From Gammaproteobacteria bacterium (GTDB taxonomy: Bacteria; Pseudomonadota; Gammaproteobacteria; Woeseiales; Woeseiaceae): 25,620 nucleotides of DNA. The stretch covers positions 1-25,620 of the forward strand of contig PBBK01000029.1 of assembly GCA_002717685.1 (NCBI GenBank), written 5' to 3'. The stretch's first letter is position 1, and each line of letters begins with the position of its first letter. The position numbers and the translations under genes are program-made. Shown here piece by piece: positions 23,493-25,620 of the stretch. The notes below the pieces were generated by a model. That model ran no database searches and was not told where the DNA came from. It saw only the letters and a list, made by a program, of their open reading frames with translations.

Positions 23493-23500
23493 ACCTCCTT
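23493..23500 (-). promoter_or_regulatory. Perfect Shine-Dalgarno site deciding the aceA TTG start
   Basis: AAGGAGGT on the minus strand lies 4 bases before the TTG at 23488 and overlaps the TAA of the upstream fragment. It is the strongest ribosome site that I noticed in the window and compensates for the weak start codon. Confidence 0.8.
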
Positions 23501-23703
23501 AAAACTTTTTAGTATATTCAGTTACTGGAGCATATTTTCGTTGAACATCAGTTAATTTTTCACCATCTCTAAACGACCGTTTATCCAGTTGCTTTTTAGG
23601 GTCACCATTTGGCCTGTTTGAATCCAAAGAATCACTTGGCTCATCTCAAACAAAATATCTGCTTTAACTTTGCCCAAAAAGATTCACCTTTGTCAGGTTT
23701 CCA
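23499..23703 (-). pseudogene. Broken small gene upstream of aceA, cut at the junction and frameshifted
   Basis: Two adjoining frames look like pieces of one short protein. Frame 1 (23644-23703) reads WKPDKGESFWAKLKQIFCLR then stops at 23641-23643. Frame 2 (23499-23645) reads DEPSDSLDSNRPNGDPKKQL and continues to [14 protein letters not shown], with the stop inside the aceA ribosome site. A single-base difference near 23644-23648 would join them as ...IFCLDEPSDS.... No start codon is seen in frame 1 before it runs into the phaC 3' end, so the 5' end is missing or replaced. The hydrophilic C-terminus and tight coupling to aceA support a real gene. Family unknown. The shift could be a sequencing error close to a misjoined end. 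Confidence 0.5.
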
Positions 23704-23720
23704 TGACGTAAGTTCCCGGT
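23690..23720. other. Composition junction between phage-like and bacterial DNA
   Basis: Left of this point the DNA is AT-rich with phage genes; right of it, GC-rich with a bacterial PHA operon. The change falls within the last codons of phaC and the cut 5' end of the small gene before aceA. No attachment site, IS end or tRNA is visible at the boundary. An assembly chimera is most likely; true recombination is possible. Confidence 0.7.
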
Positions 23721-25420
23721 GCATCGGCCAGGGCGGGATATTTGCGGCTGCCAATCCTGGGCGGGTTAACCGATCCCCCGCAGCGCTTGCCGAGCCATTC
23801 AATCCAATCCGGCCACCATGTGCCGGGCTGCTGTTTCAGTTTTGCCTGCCATTTCTCCGGATCCATCGATGCGTTTCCCTTTCCGGCCCAGAAGCTACGC
23901 TTAGGTGGATCAACAGGAGGGTTGACCACCCCCGCGATATGTCCTGACGTGGTCAATGCAAAACGCACCGGGCCATTGACGAGATTGTTGATGCGGTAGA
24001 CCTGTTTCCAGGGAGTTATGTGGTCCTGCACTGCGGAAACGCAGTATAGGGGCTGTTTGATGCGCCGGAGATCGATTGGATACCCTGCCAGCTCAAGTTC
24101 GTCAGGGCGGCAAAGCCGGTTGTTGAGGTAGCATTCACGCAAATAAAAGGACTGCATTTTTTCAGGCATCCGCGTCGCATCGTCGTTCCAGAAGAGCAGA
24201 TCGATCGACGGAGGCTGCTTGCCGAAGAGGTAGTTGTTGATGAAATAGTGCCAGATCAGGCCGTCCGGACGGAGCGACCTCATTGTGTTACCCATCTGGA
24301 TTCCGTCCATGTAACCCTGTTGGGACATCTGCTCCTCCAGATATTTCACTGAGTCCTCGCTGATGATGCTTCCCAGTTCTCCGGGCCGTTCAAAATCAAC
24401 CAGGGTCACGAGCAGTGTCCAGTCCCGCACGATGTCGTCCTTCCTGTTTTCGGGGTGGTTGAGCCAGGCCATTGTCGAGGCCAGCAGGGTTCCCCCTATG
24501 CAGTAGCCCACCGCGTGCACCTGTTTCGATTTAACGATCGCCCGTGCCACCTCAAAAGCTTTGAGGGGCCCAAGGATCAGGTAGTCGTCCATCGAGGTCT
24601 CACGCATCTCCCGCGTCGGATTCTTCCAACTGATCACGAAAACGCTGAAGCCCTGGGATACCAGGTTTCGAATGAAACTCTTTTTTGGTTTCAGATCGAG
24701 GATGTAGTATTTGTTGATCCAGGGTGGAATGATCACCACCGGAACTTCATGGACCTTCTCAGTCAATGGCGCATACTGGATGAGTTCGATCAGTTCGTTG
24801 CGGAATATCACCTTCCCCTGAGTGTTCGCGAGGTTACCTCCTACCTCGAACTGGGTTTTATCGACCATTTCCGGCATGCCGTCACGCTGCTGATCATTCA
24901 GCCAGTTCTGTAATCCGCTGCGTAAGCTTTCCCCCTTGGTCTCGACGAATTCATTAATCGCCGAGGGATTTGTCCAGAAGTAGTTGTTGGGAGCAAGGGC
25001 GCTCAGCGCCTGCTTTGACCAGAATGTCGCGTCCTCCTTGACCTTTTCCGAAACCCCTTCTGTTTCCTTGATCTGCTTCTCCATCCACGTGGAATAGGTT
25101 TGGTAGTACTCCCTGATCCACTTGAAATATGGAAGTTCAGCCAGGTCCTGAGCATCCTCACTGGAGTCTTTTGTATTTTGGCTGTCCAGAAATTCCTGCC
25201 AGATGCGGGTGTTCATTTCACCGATCTGCTGGGTCCAGGACTGCATCTCCTCGGCAAACTGCTGGGGATTGTGTGTCCAGGCTTCGGCGACCTGCTGGAG
25301 TGGCTTCGTCGCGCCAAGAGGATCCATCGGAGAAATCATGGAACTGGTCTGCTTAACCATCTGCGAGAAAAGTTCCTGCAACTGCTTCTGAGGATCGGTT
25401 TTTTTTGTTTCTTCGTTCAT
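23693..25420 (-). CDS. phaC: Class I polyhydroxyalkanoate synthase
   Basis: 575 aa. The N-terminal helical domain (1-190) is followed by an alpha/beta-hydrolase catalytic domain with PPWINKYYILDL (232-243), the lipase-like box GYCIGG (305-310, nucleophile C307), D466 in VQDHITPW and H494 in SGHIAGVVNPP, then PGTWWPDWIEWL (532-543). It polymerises 3-hydroxyacyl-CoA into storage polyester on granule surfaces. Length and motifs fit class I (no separate PhaE needed). The end APGTYVMET is near the expected family terminus, so the gene seems almost or fully complete, although its last residues coincide with the junction. ATG at 25420 lies 26 bp after the reductase stop and lacks a clear ribosome site. 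GC-rich codon use differs sharply from everything to the left. Confidence 0.93.
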   Translation of the reverse strand: MNEETKKTDPQKQLQELFSQMVKQTSSMISPMDPLGATKPLQQVAEAWTHNPQQFAEEMQSWTQQIGEMNTRIWQEFLDSQNTKDSSEDAQDLAELPYFKWIREYYQTYSTWMEKQIKETEGVSEKVKEDATFWSKQALSALAPNNYFWTNPSAINEFVETKGESLRSGLQNWLNDQQRDGMPEMVDKTQFEVGGNLANTQGKVIFRNELIELIQYAPLTEKVHEVPVVIIPPWINKYYILDLKPKKSFIRNLVSQGFSVFVISWKNPTREMRETSMDDYLILGPLKAFEVARAIVKSKQVHAVGYCIGGTLLASTMAWLNHPENRKDDIVRDWTLLVTLVDFERPGELGSIISEDSVKYLEEQMSQQGYMDGIQMGNTMRSLRPDGLIWHYFINNYLFGKQPPSIDLLFWNDDATRMPEKMQSFYLRECYLNNRLCRPDELELAGYPIDLRRIKQPLYCVSAVQDHITPWKQVYRINNLVNGPVRFALTTSGHIAGVVNPPVDPPKRSFWAGKGNASMDPEKWQAKLKQQPGTWWPDWIEWLGKRCGGSVNPPRIGSRKYPALADAPGTYVMET

Positions 25421-25446
25421 TGTTTATTTTTTGTTGCCGGTAAGAC

Positions 25447-25620
25447 TTAGATCCTTAATCCACCATCACACTCGATGACCCTGCCAGTGAAATAGTCGTT
25501 TTCAAGGATGTAGAATACAGAGTGGCTGATCTCACTGGGATCTCCAAGCCTTCTTATAGGAATCTGCTCAATAATCTTCTGCTTAACATCCTCCCGGATC
25601 GCCGCGACCATTTCGGTATT
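25447..25620 (-). CDS. SDR-family reductase (PhaB/FabG-like), C-terminal 57 aa
   Basis: An open frame enters from the window edge and stops with TAA at 25447-25449. It encodes the C-terminus of a short-chain dehydrogenase: NTEMVAAIREDVKQ, PIRRLGDPSEIS, then FTGRVIECDGGLRI, with the P-x-x-R-x-G-x-P-x-E-I and T-G-x-x-x-x-x-D-G-G motifs of the family. Placed just before phaC on the same strand, it is most likely the acetoacetyl-CoA reductase that supplies the synthase, or a FabG-type enzyme with that role. The N-terminal cofactor and catalytic parts are outside the window. Confidence 0.85.
   Translation of the reverse strand, partial: NTEMVAAIREDVKQKIIEQIPIRRLGDPSEISHSVFYILENDYFTGRVIECDGGLRI

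Noticed and set aside
23549..23643. A 30-aa frame from ATG at 23643 (MSQVILWIQTGQ...) overlapping the frame-1 stop as ATGA
   Set aside because: The alternative frame over the same bases is more protein-like and ends at the aceA ribosome site; this one is probably a shadow.
146..25450. Numerous plus-strand open frames, such as 1228-1515, 7754-8209, 15275-15733, 16304-16684, 24455-24913 and 25100-25450
   Set aside because: Each lies opposite a well-supported minus-strand gene, lacks a ribosome site or recognisable motif, and has the composition of an antisense shadow.
22256..25620. Reading aceA, phaC and the reductase as one acetyl-CoA storage and glyoxylate operon
   Set aside because: Base composition and codon use differ sharply, a gene is cut between them, and no transcriptional link is credible across the junction.
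1..25620. tRNA genes, CRISPR arrays, insertion sequences and phage attachment sites
   Set aside because: Looked for by eye on both strands; no cloverleaf-like, regularly repeated or terminal-inverted-repeat pattern was convincing.

Overview
The window has two parts of different origin. Positions 1 to about 23,690 are AT-rich (roughly one third G+C by eye). All genes there lie on the minus strand and are packed with ATGA/TAATG overlaps. This looks like a T4-like marine myovirus of an AT-rich host, for example a SAR11-type or similar bacterium; the host is inference. The viral markers are a T4 gp44/RFC-type sliding-clamp loader ATPase, a phage peptide deformylase, a DUF3310 protein, a SNase-like nuclease and many small phage proteins. 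From about 23,700 to the end the DNA is GC-rich and carries a bacterial polyhydroxyalkanoate operon: a class I PHA synthase (phaC) and the 3' end of an SDR reductase. The change is abrupt, and a phage gene is cut at it. An assembly chimera is the simplest explanation.

Read in the direction of transcription (high to low coordinates), the phage part runs as follows. A small broken gene lies at the junction, followed by isocitrate lyase (aceA, TTG start with a perfect Shine-Dalgarno site), a VOC/glyoxalase-family protein and a zinc-ribbon protein. Next come an SGNH-like hydrolase, a GT-A-like glycosyltransferase, a small acidic protein, a DUF3310 protein and the gp44-like clamp loader. A 371-aa phage protein of unknown role precedes peptide deformylase, which overlaps a complete ClpA-type unfoldase. 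Three small proteins follow, then two tandem paralogues with a faint kinase-like pattern and a radical SAM/SPASM enzyme. After a 68-bp gap with a late-promoter-like TAAATA motif comes a long, translationally coupled cluster (11.7 kb down to 0.5 kb).

That cluster is the most striking part. Unrelated proteins (amidoligase, PcfJ-like protein, nucleotidyltransferase, Gly/Ala-rich basic proteins, a disordered basic protein) begin with nearly the same 8-10 residue leader, pattern M-(K/R)-(I/F/L)-x-(E/D)-(I/L/V)-(I/L/V)-x-E. In T4 the internal proteins and Alt begin with such a capsid-targeting sequence, cut by the prohead protease gp21 after (L/I)-x-E. I infer that the cluster encodes a set of proteins packaged in the head and injected with the DNA, including several enzymes.

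The phage isocitrate lyase would be a glyoxylate-shunt auxiliary metabolic gene. It belongs compositionally and translationally to the phage side, so it should not be read as part of one pathway with the PHA genes next to it. I saw no tRNA or rRNA gene, CRISPR array, insertion sequence or convincing terminator. No gene-free stretch exceeds 300 bases; the longest is the roughly 200-bp broken-gene region beside the junction.
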